Positions 10,930 to 23,131 of a DNA stretch of 64,000 nucleotides are shown one piece after another. This DNA is from Allolobophora icterica (taxonomy: Eukaryota > Annelida > Clitellata > Crassiclitellata > Lumbricidae), in the NCBI GenBank assembly GCA_963556255.1, contig OY744613.1, positions 41,333,409 through 41,397,408 of the forward strand. Direction: 5' to 3'. Position 1 is the stretch's first letter. Each line of letters begins with the position of its first letter. The notes beneath the pieces are model-generated. The model did no database searches and had not been told where the DNA came from. It was given only the letters and a program-made list of their open reading frames with translations. The translations under genes were made by a program, and so were the position numbers.

Positions 10930-12175
10930 GTAGCTATGACAATTAAGTACAGGTAGAGCGATAACCCGTAGTCCTGTGCTTTTCAGCTGGAATTCCGCGG
11001 TACCATTAGGACAGCATTTAAATTATAAATGCAGGCTTTAGCATAGAGTGGACAAATATTCGGTTACAAACCGCAGACCCAGAATGACCCATAGTCCCGC
11101 CTAATTACTGACCATTTTTAGGCTATATAATATATCTGTGAAGTTGGATTGCACATTTTGTATTCAATTTTAAGTTCACATTCACATGGGTTGGGTTGCA
11201 GCGAAGACGATAGGCAATGCAACGGTAACGGTTTCAGTGTTTTAGGTAGCGGTTTTTTTGGTCTCAGGTGATAACAACATCAACGCCAGCATTTTTCAGG
11301 AGTCCAGTCTGGACCCTTTGAACGGTGTCATGACAAATGGTTCACGACAAATGGTTCACGATCTTCCAGCTCTAGTTTGAGCTATATTTTCATCGCTCAT
11401 CCAGCTTCTAGTTTCAGCTATATTTCATCATTGCTCATCCAGTTTCTAGTTTGAGCTATATTTTCATCATTGCATATCCAGCTTCTAGTTTCAGCTATAT
11501 TTTCATCGCTCATGCAGCTTTTAGTTTGATGAAAATAGAGCTAAACATTTCGTAGTCCTTTGTAAAAACACAACAAACTAGATTTGCAAGAGCTTCTTGA
11601 TATTGACCATAACTGGCTAAGGTATAAAACGTAGACTTGGTGAAAAACAATAAGTACTCTGAAGGCGAATGCGGTTCAGACAGCCACAGAAACTCTCCAC
11701 TACCTGGTTTTCTTAATAATATACAATTTCTTGGTCACATTTCTTAGTCCAGGCTCAAAATTGTTCAAGCAGTAACAGCACCAGGTACATGTGCTATTAT
11801 GTTCAAAATATTTGGACTCACTGGTATCAAATCCAGATCAGAGCAGAATGGTGTGTGCAGACTTACCAATGAGAAAATGCAAAATCCACTTCAAGTATGT
11901 GGCTGACACCAAGAGAATAACTCTTAAACAGAGCTCAAGTTTGAAATACTACTAGTGCTAAACAAAACAACACGTCACGTAATAGACTGAATGGCTTCCA
12001 AAAGTGGCAAAAACAACCGTCAAAGGTAACAGTCATACTTTGCAAAAAATTACAAGATCTAAATAAGGAAGTTTTGAATTAATTTGGTGTGTGTGCTGAA
12101 GGAAAATAGTACAAGAGGTGCATTTCAAAACCTGTATCTTGCTGTGCAACCTCACAGTAGAGCTTAAAAAGAATG
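10930..12175. other. Intergenic, mostly unrecognised
   Basis: No gene supported. Contains the minisatellite at 11370-11550 and otherwise unassigned sequence. Confidence 0.4.
11370..11550. repeat. 36-39 bp minisatellite (CATCCAGCTTCTAGTTT type)
   Basis: About five units of a roughly 37-bp monomer whose minus-strand form contains CTAGAAGCTGGATGAG and GATGAAAATAT. The same monomer occurs at 15430-15570, 43195-43390 and 54665-54930. Confidence 0.8.
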
Positions 12176-12179
12176 ATAC

Positions 12180-12478
12180 TTCAATTTACCACACTTCATC
12201 ACACATTGCAAAACAATAAGGACTCAGCATCTACATTAAAGAAAAGTTCTGGATTGACCTACAGAAAGTTAGTTTTCTTCAGGAACTAGATTATGAAGAA
12301 TCTTGAATAGTTTCCATTGGCGACCACTCATTTCTAGCAACGCAGTTACCATTTCCAGTTAATATGGTAAATGTCTCAAGTAAATTACCTTCTTGGCACT
12401 GAAGACTCTTGTACATGCTTCACACAGGGCTTTCACATAATTCACACTTGTTCAGATTGTTTGTTTCTTGAGATTTGT
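12180..12478 (-). other. Duplicated 3' flank of ZNF copy B
   Basis: Collinear with 48330-48640 downstream of copy C, for example GACCTACAGAAAGTTAGTTT. Probably 3' UTR or downstream DNA carried in the duplication. Confidence 0.6.
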
Positions 12479-15045
12479 TTACAAATGACAGCTTTGACTA
12501 AATGATTCATCACAAAATTCATAACTGTATGGCTTTTCTCCAGTGTACTTTCCCATGTGCTTTAATAAACTCCTAAACGGTGTTCTCCTGTGTGCCTTCT
12601 CAAGTGCATATTGAGATGATAAGCCCGTGTGAATCGTGTTTGAGATAAACTGTGGTTTTCTCCAGAACAACTGGAATTTCTTATGCTCTCCCGATCCATA
12701 TTTTCTGAGTAAATGCACAGTTACATTATTCACACTTGTATGGTTTTTCAACTGTGTGTTGTCATGTGCAGTTTAAGAGACGTAAGTTCTGCAAATGTTT
12801 TGCAACAAACATTGCACGAGTAAGGTTTTTCTCCACTGTGGATCCTTAGATGTTTATTCAGTGTGTCCTTCCGAGCAAATGCTTTGTTACACAAATTGCA
12901 CGAGAAGGGCTTTTCTCCAGTATGTGTCCTAATATGCTCCTCAAGTTTATCCTTCCTTAGACAGGCTTTTTGACATAGAGCACATTTGAATGGCTTGTCT
13001 CCAGTATGGGTTCTTGTATGTTGGTCTAAATTAAACTTGAGTCTAAAGGTTTTTTGACATACACCACACTTGTGAGGTTGTTCTCCTGCATGGGTTGTTG
13101 TATGATAGTCCAGTGCCCTCTTATGTGTGAACGCTTTAGCACACAAATCACACCTGTAGCTTTGTGGTCCTTCTCCTGTGTGCATACTCATATGCTGCTT
13201 GAGATAGCTTTTCATAGCAAATGCTTTTTGACAGAAACTGCACTTGAAGGATTTTTCTTCAGTGTGGATTCTCTTATGCTCTTCCAATCCACTCTTCTGC
13301 GTAAATGTGATATTAGACAATTCACACTTGTATGGTGTTTCTTCACTGTGTGTTGTCATGTGCAGTTGATGAGAGGCATTGTCTGAAAATGTTTTGCAAC
13401 AAACATTGCACGAATAAGGGTTTTTGACACATCGTATCCTTTGATGGATGTTCAGTGTATGCTTCAGTGTAAATGCTTTGTGACACAAATTGCAGACGTA
13501 GGGTTTTTCTCCAGTATGAGTCCTTGTATGTTCTTTGAGCCTAACCTTACTTATAAATGCTTTCTGACAGAAATTACACTTGAAAGGTTTCTCTCCGGAA
13601 TGGGTTCTTCTATGTTGGTCTAGATTACACTTGTTTATAAAAGCTTTAGAACATAAATCACAGTTGAATGGTTTTTCTCCAGTGTGTGTTCTCTTGTGGT
13701 TTTTAAGAGTGAAATTTGAAGCAAATGCTTTGTCACATATTAGGCAAGTAAAGGGTTTCTCTCCAGTGTGCCTTCTCATGTGCAATTTGAGATCGTAATC
13801 CCGTATAAATGCTGATTGACAAAAACTGCACTTGTGTGGCTTTTTCCCAGCATGAATTTTCATATGCTCTTGCAATCCGGAGTTCTGTATAAATGCACTC
13901 TTACAGAATTCACACTTGTATGGTTTTTCTCCAGTGTGGATTCGCAAGTGTAATTTAAGAGAGGTATGGTGTGCAAATGTTTTGCAACACACATTGCACA
14001 AGTAAGGTTTCTCTCCACTGTGTATTCTTAGATGGTCGTCCAGTGTATTCTTCCTTGTAAATGCTCTGTGACACCAGCTGCACAAGTAGGGTTTTTCTCC
14101 AGTATGAGTCCTTATATGATCTTTGAGTTTACCCTTACTTATATACTCTTTCTGACAAAGATTACACTTGAATGGTTTTTCTCCAGTGTGTATCCTTAGA
14201 TGCATGTCCAGTGAACCCTTCCGTGTAAATGCCGTGTGACACACTTTGCATAAGTATGGTTTTCCTTCACAGTAGACCCTCAGGTGAGAGTCTACTGTCT
14301 TATTCTGTCCAAATACTTTTTGACACACATTGCACAAGTATGGCATTTCGAGAGAAAGAGTCCTTAAATGGTCTTTCAATTTATCCTTCCTCAGAAATGC
14401 TTTCTGACACAAAGTGCATTTCAGTGGCTTGTCTCTGGTGAGGTTTCTTCCACGTTGGTGTAGATTACCCTTCTGCCTAATAGATTCGTGGCAGAAATCA
14501 CTATTGTGGGCTTGTTCTACTGTGTGGGTATTACTAGTATATTCTACAGCTCCCTTCTGTGCAAATGTGTTGTCGAATAAATTGCTTGTGGATAGTTTAT
14601 CTCCTGTGTGTGTTCTCATGTGCCGTTTTAGAAAGACATTCAATGCAAATGCTTTCTGACAGAAAGTGCACTTGAACGATTTTTCTTCGATGTGGGTTGC
14701 TTTATGTTCTGCGAGATTACTCTGCCATGCAAAAGCTTTATTGCATATATTGCAAGTGTATGGTTTTTCTCTGGTATGGAATTTTACATGTTCTAACGCA
14801 TTGCTCTATTGTGTAAATGTCTTGTCACATAAATTGCACTTGAATGGTTTTTCACCAATGTTTGTCCCTGTAGGGTATTCCTGTTTACTCTTCTCCACCA
14901 ATGCCTCGTCACATAAACCACTCTTGAGTAGTTTATCTTCAGTGTGAGATATTTTGTGAAGTTTGAGACTACAATTCTGCGTAAAAGTTTTCTTACAGAC
15001 TTCGCATTCGTGTTGTTCTTCATTTTTATCGATTCCGGCATTCAT
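12479..15045 (-). pseudogene. C2H2 zinc-finger array copy B, broken
   Basis: Paralogue of genes A and C. The ATG at 15045 opens a frame that ends at an in-frame TAG (14806-14808) where copies A and C have a lysine codon. The same frame then runs open from 14805 to 12748 (about 20 fingers). A small deletion at 12748-12752, in the GGTTTTTCTCCAG linker word, shifts the last fingers into another frame that ends at 12479. Fingers are C2H2 with HTGEKPY linkers. The long open part could still be translated from an internal ATG (14643, 631 codons), so residual function is not excluded. Confidence 0.8.
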
Positions 15046-15059
15046 CTTCAAAAGAGTCA

Positions 15060-16335
15060 AAACTTTACATAAATAATATTTTGCATCAGCTTACTAAATT
15101 ATGTGAAATCTATCAGAAGTTAAAAATGTCACAGTTAATATGGTGGGCAATCCTTTTCATTCATCATCCAAGGAAGAAGGAAGTAAAGAAATAAATTAAA
15201 GACCAAGGATTGTAATATCAGTTTCGTAATTAGTACATATTCAACTTACGAATTTGAAATATCATGAGGATGGCAAACTTTATTCTCAAAATGTATACAA
15301 CGAGCACTGACATCGAAACAGACAAGAAAATCAATGACGACTCGGACGGGATACGGAAATTTGGCCCCCGGAAGAATCGCCCTCGGAAGATTCGCCACCG
15401 ACATTTCACCCCCGGGAAGATTCGCCCCCGGATGAAAATGTAAGTAAGACTAGAAGCGGGATCTATGATGAAAATGTAACTAAGGCTAATACAGATCAAA
15501 CCAGAAGTTGGATCTATGATGAAAATGTAACTAAGACTAGTTAAAGAAGCTGGATTAACGATGAATCTTCCGGGGGCGAAAGTTCCGGGGGGCGAAATAT
15601 CGGGGCGAATCTTCCGGGGGTGAATCTTCCGGGGGCGAAAAGTCCTAGAACCGACTCGGACAATACAAGCAATCACTGGCGTAAACTTGTCCAAAATATT
15701 GGGGGGCATGGGGTCTGGACCAGAGGTGGAAAAAAACAAGTTTTTTCAAGATGTAAAGTTGTTTTTTGTTGTCTTTGTTTTTTTCTGTTTTTATGGTTTT
15801 TCATGTTTTGGTTATTTGTTTTTAGATTTTCGGATTTCAGACCATAAAAATCATGAAAAATGGCATGAACAAGAGCTCCAACTCAGTTTAATTCAGTTGC
15901 GATTTCCAAAAATTAAAAATCATTAAATCAATTATTAAAATAACTTCGACAAGGGCAAGAAATTTACTTAAAAAAACCACAAAAAACAAGTTTTTTGCTT
16001 TCTTTTTCTTGTGTTTCTTAAACCCCTCAAAAAAACTTTTTCACCTCTGATCTGGACAGTCAGCGAGCCTCAGAGACTTCAAGTGTTACGTAATGCGCAT
16101 GAAATGGGTGTGTTTTGTTTACATAAATTTGTTTCATATTGAAGATATTGAAGATAAAAATAATCATTGTTTTCATTATGAATTTCTGATAGTATTTCAG
16201 TTCTGTCTCTCTGTTTTGCTGTTTCTGAAGAAATTTGTCCATATTGAAACATAATATTTTAATATTTGAAGAAATTCTCCTCTCAATTTTTGGGGGCATG
16301 CCTATGTACTATCTGGGTGGGTGTCTTTGCATCGT
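15060..16335. other. Duplicated upstream region of copy B
   Basis: Collinear with 52430-53400 upstream of copy C, apart from the 15348-15652 insertion. No gene; T-rich stretches and short open frames look incidental. Confidence 0.65.
15348..15652. mobile_element. Mutator-like MITE, 305 bp, 9-bp target duplication
   Basis: Flanked by perfect 9-bp repeats GACTCGGAC (15339-15347 and 15653-15661). Imperfect ends of about 35 bp share GCCCCCGGAAGA. The paralogous site at about 52721 is empty (one GGCTCGGAC). It contains units of the GATGAAAATGTAACTAA minisatellite. The 9-bp duplication suggests a MULE; superfamily is inference. Confidence 0.75.
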
Positions 16336-16498
16336 GAGGGTCGGTTAGGGTCAGAGTAAGCGTCGTGAGGGTCGTTTATGGGAAATTATGGCTTACGGTT
16401 AGGGTCAGTGTAGTCTGTGTATTTGCGCGACTAAAAAAGCTATACCTGCGAGTGGAAGCTGGATTTTAAAATTAAGAGCTAGGGTTAGGGGAGTCAGC

Positions 16499-16770
16499 CC
16501 GAATCCCCGAAACCCGAATCCCCGAAAACGCTGAAAATACACTAAAGCCCGATTTCCCGAAAAAAGCTTATAGAAAGTGCCGAACTCCAGAAAACTATTC
16601 AAAGTTACATTGTAAACTCTTATACATGACATAGACCTAGCGTGGCCTTGATGTACCTCGATATAATGCCTATTCACGTGTTTATTTGTAATTTTAGTCT
16701 AAAATCGATTTCGGGGATCCGGCCGAAATTCGTTTCGGGGATTCGGGTTTCGGGGATTCGGGCCGCACCC
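16499..16770. mobile_element. Palindromic MITE with CCCGAATCCCCGAAA ends
   Basis: Inverted ends containing GCCCGAATCCCCGAAACCCG on both sides, flanked by GGGTTAG direct repeats (16492-16498 and 16771-16777). No coding capacity. Superfamily not determined. Confidence 0.65.
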
Positions 16771-16798
16771 GGGTTAGGCACCCCGATTGTACATGATC

Positions 16799-17203
16799 GC
16801 CCTTCAAATCTGTAACGATATTTAAACAGTGGCACCAAAGTGCATTTTTCATTCCCACGGAACTTCTCCGGACTGTAAGGATGGATTGAAGATCAATGCT
16901 ACCGTTTCCCCGCTTCCTTTCTTCCCCGACGTGGTGTAACAATTTAGGATTTATTTAATCTATAGCTGGGCTCTTTTTTTAGTTTATAACCTTCTTAGCG
17001 ATTCAACTGCATAGAATACGACATGTTTTCAATGGTTAATTAATGAGAATAGAGAATAAAAGTCACCTTAAAGCTGTTTTTGTTGATAATGGACCGATCC
17101 ATGGCTTTCTTTAGCATGCTAGGAAAAATGGCGTAAGGGGATATCAAAATGCTTATGGAAGTTGGATCACTGATTCCTCTGCCCTCTGGCGATTGCTTTA
17201 ATA
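16799..17203 (-). promoter_or_regulatory. Conserved upstream block of ZNF copy B
   Basis: Third copy of the block, with the donor AAG/GTGACT (intron starting at 17066, minus strand) and an AAAATGGCG motif near 17126-17134. It preserves the pre-insertion state of two elements found in the copy-C block. Confidence 0.5.
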
Positions 17204-17205
17204 AT

Positions 17206-17834
<629 letters not shown>

Positions 17835-17836
<2 letters not shown>

Positions 17837-18425
17837 TCATAATCTCTTGGTTAATTAATTCTAACTGACAAGTACGCAGTAAGACTATATGCTATAATAG
17901 TAACAGGCGATTTCCAGAAGGAAAGAAATCCCCCATCCCACTTATTATCCCGGGGGCCATCCGAGTTACTTCCCTTCGAGTCCTAGGTGTCACCATAAGC
18001 TCTGACCTCGGGATGGGACCTCACATAGAAGAGGTTCTATCAACATCTTCCTCCTCACTCCACGCCCTCCGTGTCTTCCGGTCCCATGGATTCCCATCTA
18101 ATGTATTACATGATATAGCAAGGGCCACCTCTGTAGCTTCCCTGATGTATGCATCACCTGCATGGTGGGGCCATAGCCTACTAGGGAACGAGATAGGGAG
18201 AGGACAGAGCAGCTATTTAGAAAAATTTTCCGAACTGGATTACTATCTCCATCCATCCAAAGCGCTTCAGAACTGGCTAGGCAGGCAGATGAATGCATAT
18301 TTAATGCAGCCGTTGCTGACCCTGGCCATGTTCTACGACCCACAATTTCACATTACCTGTAAAAAATGATAAAAACTTAATATCACGTATGATTTACAAA
18401 AGCATTTATTAACTATAATAGTCAT
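17835..18425 (+). mobile_element. LINE 3' fragment (RT C-terminal region) joined to a SINE 3' piece
   Basis: 17835-17905 is the 3' part of the tRNA-SINE. From about 17910 a plus-strand frame reads as the end of a non-LTR polyprotein (LRVLGVTISSDLGMGPHIEE, then SVASLMYASPAWWGHSLLGN) with a frameshift near 18190. It ends at about 18400, just before the LTR element. Clade not assigned. Confidence 0.6.
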
Positions 18426-18460
18426 AGAAACCTAATTTAGATCTGAATTTTTAATCATAT

Positions 18461-19679
18461 TGTGGCGAACCTGGGCCGAATCAACTTACCAGGATGGCCC
18501 AGCCCAGGGTTCGGATCCTGACTCTAGTCCGTAGGGTAAGGCTTCCCTTAGTCAAGCAGAAGGCTAACCTCTGGTTTCAAACTTTATTGCCTGATCACAC
18601 TCAATCGACTACCCGTCGATATAATCGAACAAACATAATGAAATGAGTTCACAGTTAAATCAGTTTCGCAGTCCGACGAGGCAGAGTTCAAGAACGTACT
18701 CAACCGGAGGATACGACTCCGGCGACGCAGACGACGACTGTCAACGACAGCAACTGATAACTACCTGTCAGCGACGACCTAACAACGACGAAAGACTAGC
18801 AGAGTCCGTGGTACAAACGACGCAACCACGACGAAGTGACTGAGCACTGGCGACGCTGACTCTGAACTCGACGCTGACGAACCGTCAAACCTTTCTCCGT
18901 GTCTGACTCCGAGTAACTGCCTCCAAGAACTCTCTGTTGCGAACTGAACTGTTGAGCTGCGCACTTCTATATATAGTGTCCCTTGACGCAGCGCAGCGTC
19001 ACAGAGCGCTGACGCAGAGCGCAGAGCGCAGACGCTGACGCAGAGCGCAGAGCGCTGACGCAGACGCAAACGACGCAGCGCAGAGCGCTGACGCAGACGC
19101 AAACGACGCAGCGCAGGGCGCTGACGCAGAGGTCACCCAGTGCAGTGTCGCAAGCGCTGACGCTGACGCAGAGTCATGGACGCAATGTCGCAGAGCGCTG
19201 ACGCAGTGCGCATGCGCAGAGCGCAGACGCAGAGTCGCTGACGCAGACGCTGACGCAGAGCGCTGACGCAGACGCAGAGTCGCTGACGCAGACGCAGACG
19301 CAGAGTCGCTGACGCAGAGCGCAGCGCAGAGCGCTGACGCAGAGTCGCAGCGCAGACGCTGACGCTGACGCAGCGTTGACGCTGACGCAGACGCAGCGCA
19401 GGGCGCTGACGCAGAGACGCTGACGCAGACGCTGAGTCGCAGCGCAGAGCTCTGACGCAGAGTCGCAGCGCAGAGCGCTGACGCAGACGCAGAGACGCTG
19501 ACGCAGACGCTGACGCAGAGCGCTGACGCAGAGCGCAGAGTCACTGGCGCAGAGGTCACCCGGTGCAATGTCGCAGAGCGCTGACGCAGAGCGCAGCGCA
19601 GAGCAGCGTCATGTCGCAATGTCACTAGGTTTAGACGCAGTCCACACAAAAAAAAAATCAAAGGGCCCAAATCGGCACA
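18461..19679 (-). repeat. 3' LTR (1219 bp)
   Basis: Contains a GACGCW-type minisatellite (CAGAGCGCTGACGCAG units, about 18980-19610). It is about 306 bp longer than the other LTR, all inside this minisatellite (about 19238-19543). Confidence 0.9.
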
Positions 19680-19692
19680 ATTCCCCCCCACT
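19680..19692 (-). promoter_or_regulatory. Polypurine tract
   Basis: Minus-strand AGTGGGGGGGAAT directly before the 3' LTR, where plus-strand DNA synthesis is primed in LTR elements. Confidence 0.7.
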
Positions 19693-19809
19693 GAGAAAAC
19701 CCAAAGTCCCCTTTTGGGAAACCATGAAATTACACAACCCATTAGGGAAAAGATATGTGGCCCATCCTAGCAGCGACCAGACTGCGTACACCTAAAACGT
19801 CTCCTGCGC

Positions 19810-22800
19810 CTACTGATACCTAACTGGCTTGCGCACCGTACGGCGCGGCCGTTCCCTCAATGTTCGGTCTGACTCAGCTTCGAGATCAACGGGTTGATCG
19901 TCAACCTCCTGAGCTGCCGTCTCATCCCACTGTCCTCTTGCCCTCCCGTAGCAAGGACGAAGTTTATCAACATGCGCAATAAAAGACCTTGCTCTTAGCG
20001 ACTTCTGTAGGACATAATTCAATGGTCCGCAAGACCATACCATGGAGACTTCCGACGCTTTACACAACCACAGCCTCATCACGCTCAGTTCGGTATCTTC
20101 TTGTTGAACCTGGGCATTTCTCTCATTGCCATCCGGTTCACTGGTCACAGTGACCCGTATCATCACCCGGTTCACCACGGCTTCCATCAGCAACGGGGAT
20201 CCCCCGCACTGGCAACACGGCTTACGCGACGTGGAGTCTGCGTTCGCATGCTTACGTCCTAGTCTATGCGCTGCCTCAAAGGATTCAGCCAGGCGTTCTA
20301 ACCACCGTCCCTGCTGACCTATCGGTTCCGGCGTCCGCCGCAGCCACTGGAGTACAGTCCATAGTACAAAGTGCGTTCCTAAGAGATACTGTCTATACTC
20401 TTTCACACAGTGCACTACCGCCAGTAATTCCTTCCTCATGCTATAGTAAGTTCTTTCAGCCGCAGAAAGTAACCGGTTCCCATACGCAACCACATTTTCC
20501 GCAGCTTCTACTCGCTGTGACAGTACAGCTCCGATTCCTACATTGAAAGCATCACAGTCTAAGACAAAGACAGTCTCTTCTCGCGGCAATGTCAATACAG
20601 GAGCAGTGGTTAAGGCTACTTTAAGTCTGTCAAAGGCGGCTTGGCACCCTTCATCCCATTCAAACAGTCTTCCTTTCCTCGTAAGCTCAAAAAGGGGAGC
20701 AGCCACACATGAAAATCCAAGTATGAATTTCCTGTAGTAGGCGCATAATCCTACAAAATTCCTTCTATTTCTTACTAGTCGCGGATCCTGCCATGAGACC
20801 ATTTCCTCGATCTGAGAAGGGTCAACCGCAATCCCACTAGAGGACACAATGCGTCCTAGTAAATGGACCGTCCGCCTCAAAAGAAAACACGTACTAGGCT
20901 TCAACTTCAGGTTGGTTCTCCGAAGGCGTTGAAAGACTGACTCCAGCCGATGCGACTTTTGATCACGCTGCTTCTCTACAACAGCCCTATATGCCAGATG
21001 TTTTCTCCGCAACGGCTGTCGGACGGGACGCTCGTTCCCTGTGTCTATCCTATGCTCACAGACCGTCGTCTTTCCAAGATCTCCTTCAGTAGCCGAAGAT
21101 ACATCAGTGTAGTCTGTTAACACTTGTATTAAATGATCCCTCGCCTCTGGCAGTACATCCTCTGGGGAATCCTTCATCAGGGCCTCTACAACCGGGTTGT
21201 CGGACCGGATTGCACCACCGTTGACACTCTCTTGCTCCTCCGATACCTGGACCGGGTGCAACCCACCAATCAGTTGGTCCCTATACAGCCTGGCCGGCTG
21301 TTCGCTAAGGTTAATCACCCGAACCTGGGCCAAATTGGCATCGTCTCTTATCACCACTCGGGCAACTCGGACTCCCGGTAGCATCTCAGCAGTTTCGGTC
21401 ATCCACGCTGATGCAGTGGCAGCTAAATTCCTGTATAACGTTCTGGACGGCACATCACATTGGGAGCGAGGAGACACAATCACCTCCTCCGCAACGACAA
21501 CCCGCCTACACCAGGATGAACCATTTCCTTTCACCAAGGGGATACGCCTCCTACCCACGTAAATGGCACCAGTACCGAATCCAATCCTACATCTATGCCC
21601 TTGCAACCAGTCCATGCCCAACATTGGTTCGAAAACTTGATCGGACACCAAGAACTTAGTATCGATATGAAACCCTCTGGAAATCTTAAGGGGGACCGTT
21701 AGCTCTCCCAGGACCCGCATTTCCGTCCCATTAGCTGCTAATAAAACCCTGGAGCTGGACTGCAATTCTAAACCATCGACAAAGGCAACAGGTACGATAC
21801 TCACTTCGGAGCCGGTGTCGAGCAGACATAGACGTGACCGTCCATGGATCGTCGCACGAATGTAGACTGCGTTGTTGCAGAGCGCAAGAGGTCCCTCGCG
21901 AGTCGTATGGTTCATGACGACTGGATCCTCCACTTCTTGATCCGCTGGCTCCGTCTGTCGAGGAAGAAACCGTCGGGGCTGGCGACAACGACGGGCGATG
22001 TGCCCGTTACGCCCACAGTTGTAGCACGTTATGTCACGTCCGGAGTTTCCACGAGTGTCGACGAAGGGAGTCGAATCCGAAGTACTTCGCGGGGCGTTCC
22101 GAAGATCTTCCAACTGTCGAGAGATCTTGCCTTCCAATTCTTGCTGCCAACGACGCTGGGCTGCAAGGAAAGTGTCCAACTGCTTCTGGAGTTGCGTGTT
22201 CACGTCGACTTCTTGTGTCCCACGAACCCGGTTAGACGGTCTTAGGCGATCGTCCAAATCGGTCATTTGCTGGTACGCCGCAAGGCGCAACGCCATCCGG
22301 TAGGCTTCGTCGATATTCTTCGGCTCCTTCTCTCTCACTTTGAGAGACAAGTCACGATCTCTGATGGCTTCGAGAAAGGCATCTCGGGCAACTATCTCAG
22401 TCGTCTCGTTAGACGGAACGGGATATGCAAGGACCACCAGGCGTCGGATGTCGTGGAGGAGATCGCTCAAACTCTCATCCGATCGCTGTCGACGATAGTA
22501 GAGCTGGGCGCGGAAGGTTTCCGCCTGTCCCTCAGCTCCGTATCTCTGTCGCAACCTCTCAACAAGTTGATCATAGTTTATGTCTTCCCGTGCGCCAAAG
22601 TCCCACAAAAGCTGAGTTGCTGCCTTCTCGAGTGCGCAACGAAGAAAATCCACCTTGTCCTGATCACTCCAACGATTGTGCCGAGAACACACTTCGAACT
22701 GCGTCAAAAAGGATTCCAGAGACCCTGTTCCGTCGAATTTTCCCGGCTTCATATACGTTCTCTTCTGACCGAGCAGAGCGCCGACGTTTTCTATCAATCG

Positions 22801-23043
22801 CGAGTCCGAAGAAGTTTCGCTCACGACGGATGCCTTCTTTCGTCCGTAATCGGTCGCGGTTTCAGATCCCGGAGCGTCGAAATTAATGCTTTCTAGGAGT
22901 CGACTGGTTTCCGATTTGAACTTCACAGCAGATTTTCTCTCGTCCTTCACACCCGGCGTTGAACAGATCGGAAGATCTGGCGACGTTTCAGCAAAGTCCA
23001 ACAACGTGTAGATACGGGTCTCTTCTCCATCAGCGTTTTCCAT
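19810..23043 (-). CDS. Gag-Pol polyprotein with internal in-frame deletions
   Basis: 1077-codon open frame from the ATG at 23043. Residues 95-265 are a retrotransposon Gag; a CCHC knuckle (CYNCGRNGHIARRC) is at 340-353; an aspartic protease with LLDTGSEVS is at 407-415. After residue about 693 the sequence jumps from the RT N-terminus (RAVVEKQ) to the post-palm region (ESVFQRLRRTNLKLKPS), so the palm with its YxDD motif is gone. RNase H-like sequence (VLDCDAFNVGIGAVLSQ, 827-843) follows, with its TDH region shortened at about 895. Near residue 1010 the integrase zinc and DDE parts are absent and only a C-terminal FIAHVDKLRPCYGRARGQW remains. All losses keep frame, with no stop in over 3.2 kb. 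Gag, knuckle and protease could still be functional; Pol enzymes cannot. Confidence 0.88.
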   Translation of the reverse strand: MENADGEETRIYTLLDFAETSPDLPICSTPGVKDERKSAVKFKSETSRLLESINFDAPGSETATDYGRKKASVVSETSSDSRLIENVGALLGQKRTYMKPGKFDGTGSLESFLTQFEVCSRHNRWSDQDKVDFLRCALEKAATQLLWDFGAREDINYDQLVERLRQRYGAEGQAETFRAQLYYRRQRSDESLSDLLHDIRRLVVLAYPVPSNETTEIVARDAFLEAIRDRDLSLKVREKEPKNIDEAYRMALRLAAYQQMTDLDDRLRPSNRVRGTQEVDVNTQLQKQLDTFLAAQRRWQQELEGKISRQLEDLRNAPRSTSDSTPFVDTRGNSGRDITCYNCGRNGHIARRCRQPRRFLPRQTEPADQEVEDPVVMNHTTREGPLALCNNAVYIRATIHGRSRLCLLDTGSEVSIVPVAFVDGLELQSSSRVLLAANGTEMRVLGELTVPLKISRGFHIDTKFLVSDQVFEPMLGMDWLQGHRCRIGFGTGAIYVGRRRIPLVKGNGSSWCRRVVVAEEVIVSPRSQCDVPSRTLYRNLAATASAWMTETAEMLPGVRVARVVIRDDANLAQVRVINLSEQPARLYRDQLIGGLHPVQVSEEQESVNGGAIRSDNPVVEALMKDSPEDVLPEARDHLIQVLTDYTDVSSATEGDLGKTTVCEHRIDTGNERPVRQPLRRKHLAYRAVVEKQRDQKSHRLESVFQRLRRTNLKLKPSTCFLLRRTVHLLGRIVSSSGIAVDPSQIEEMVSWQDPRLVRNRRNFVGLCAYYRKFILGFSCVAAPLFELTRKGRLFEWDEGCQAAFDRLKVALTTAPVLTLPREETVFVLDCDAFNVGIGAVLSQRVEAAENVVAYGNRLLSAAERTYYSMRKELLAVVHCVKEYRQYLLGTHFVLWTVLQWLRRTPEPIGQQGRWLERLAESFEAAHRLGRKHANADSTSRKPCCQCGGSPLLMEAVVNRVMIRVTVTSEPDGNERNAQVQQEDTELSVMRLWLCKASEVSMVWSCGPLNYVLQKSLRARSFIAHVDKLRPCYGRARGQWDETAAQEVDDQPVDLEAESDRTLRERPRRTVRKPVRYQ

Positions 23044-23131
23044 GCTTGATGAGTCGATCGTTCAGCGAAGAAAACCAGACTGTCGACGACGAAGAAAACC
23101 AGAAGTACCACCCCACTTCTGGTACCAGTTT

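Noticed and set aside
13054..13386. Plus-strand frames rich in FFSSVGSCM-like words across ZNF arrays (also 8095-8571, 26779-27411 on the minus strand)
   Set aside because: Antisense shadows of zinc-finger codons; periodic with the 84-bp finger unit.
15230..15739. 169-codon minus frame over the Mutator-like element
   Set aside because: It spans an insertion that the paralogue lacks and reads mostly through element ends and minisatellite.
16320..16500. TTAGGG-type words suggesting telomeric sequence
   Set aside because: Only a few scattered copies; a target duplication (GGGTTAG) accounts for two of them.
18999..19742. 247-codon minus frame rich in LRQRSALC repeats, and its copy at 23670-24035
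   Set aside because: Translation of the LTR minisatellite; period and composition explain it.
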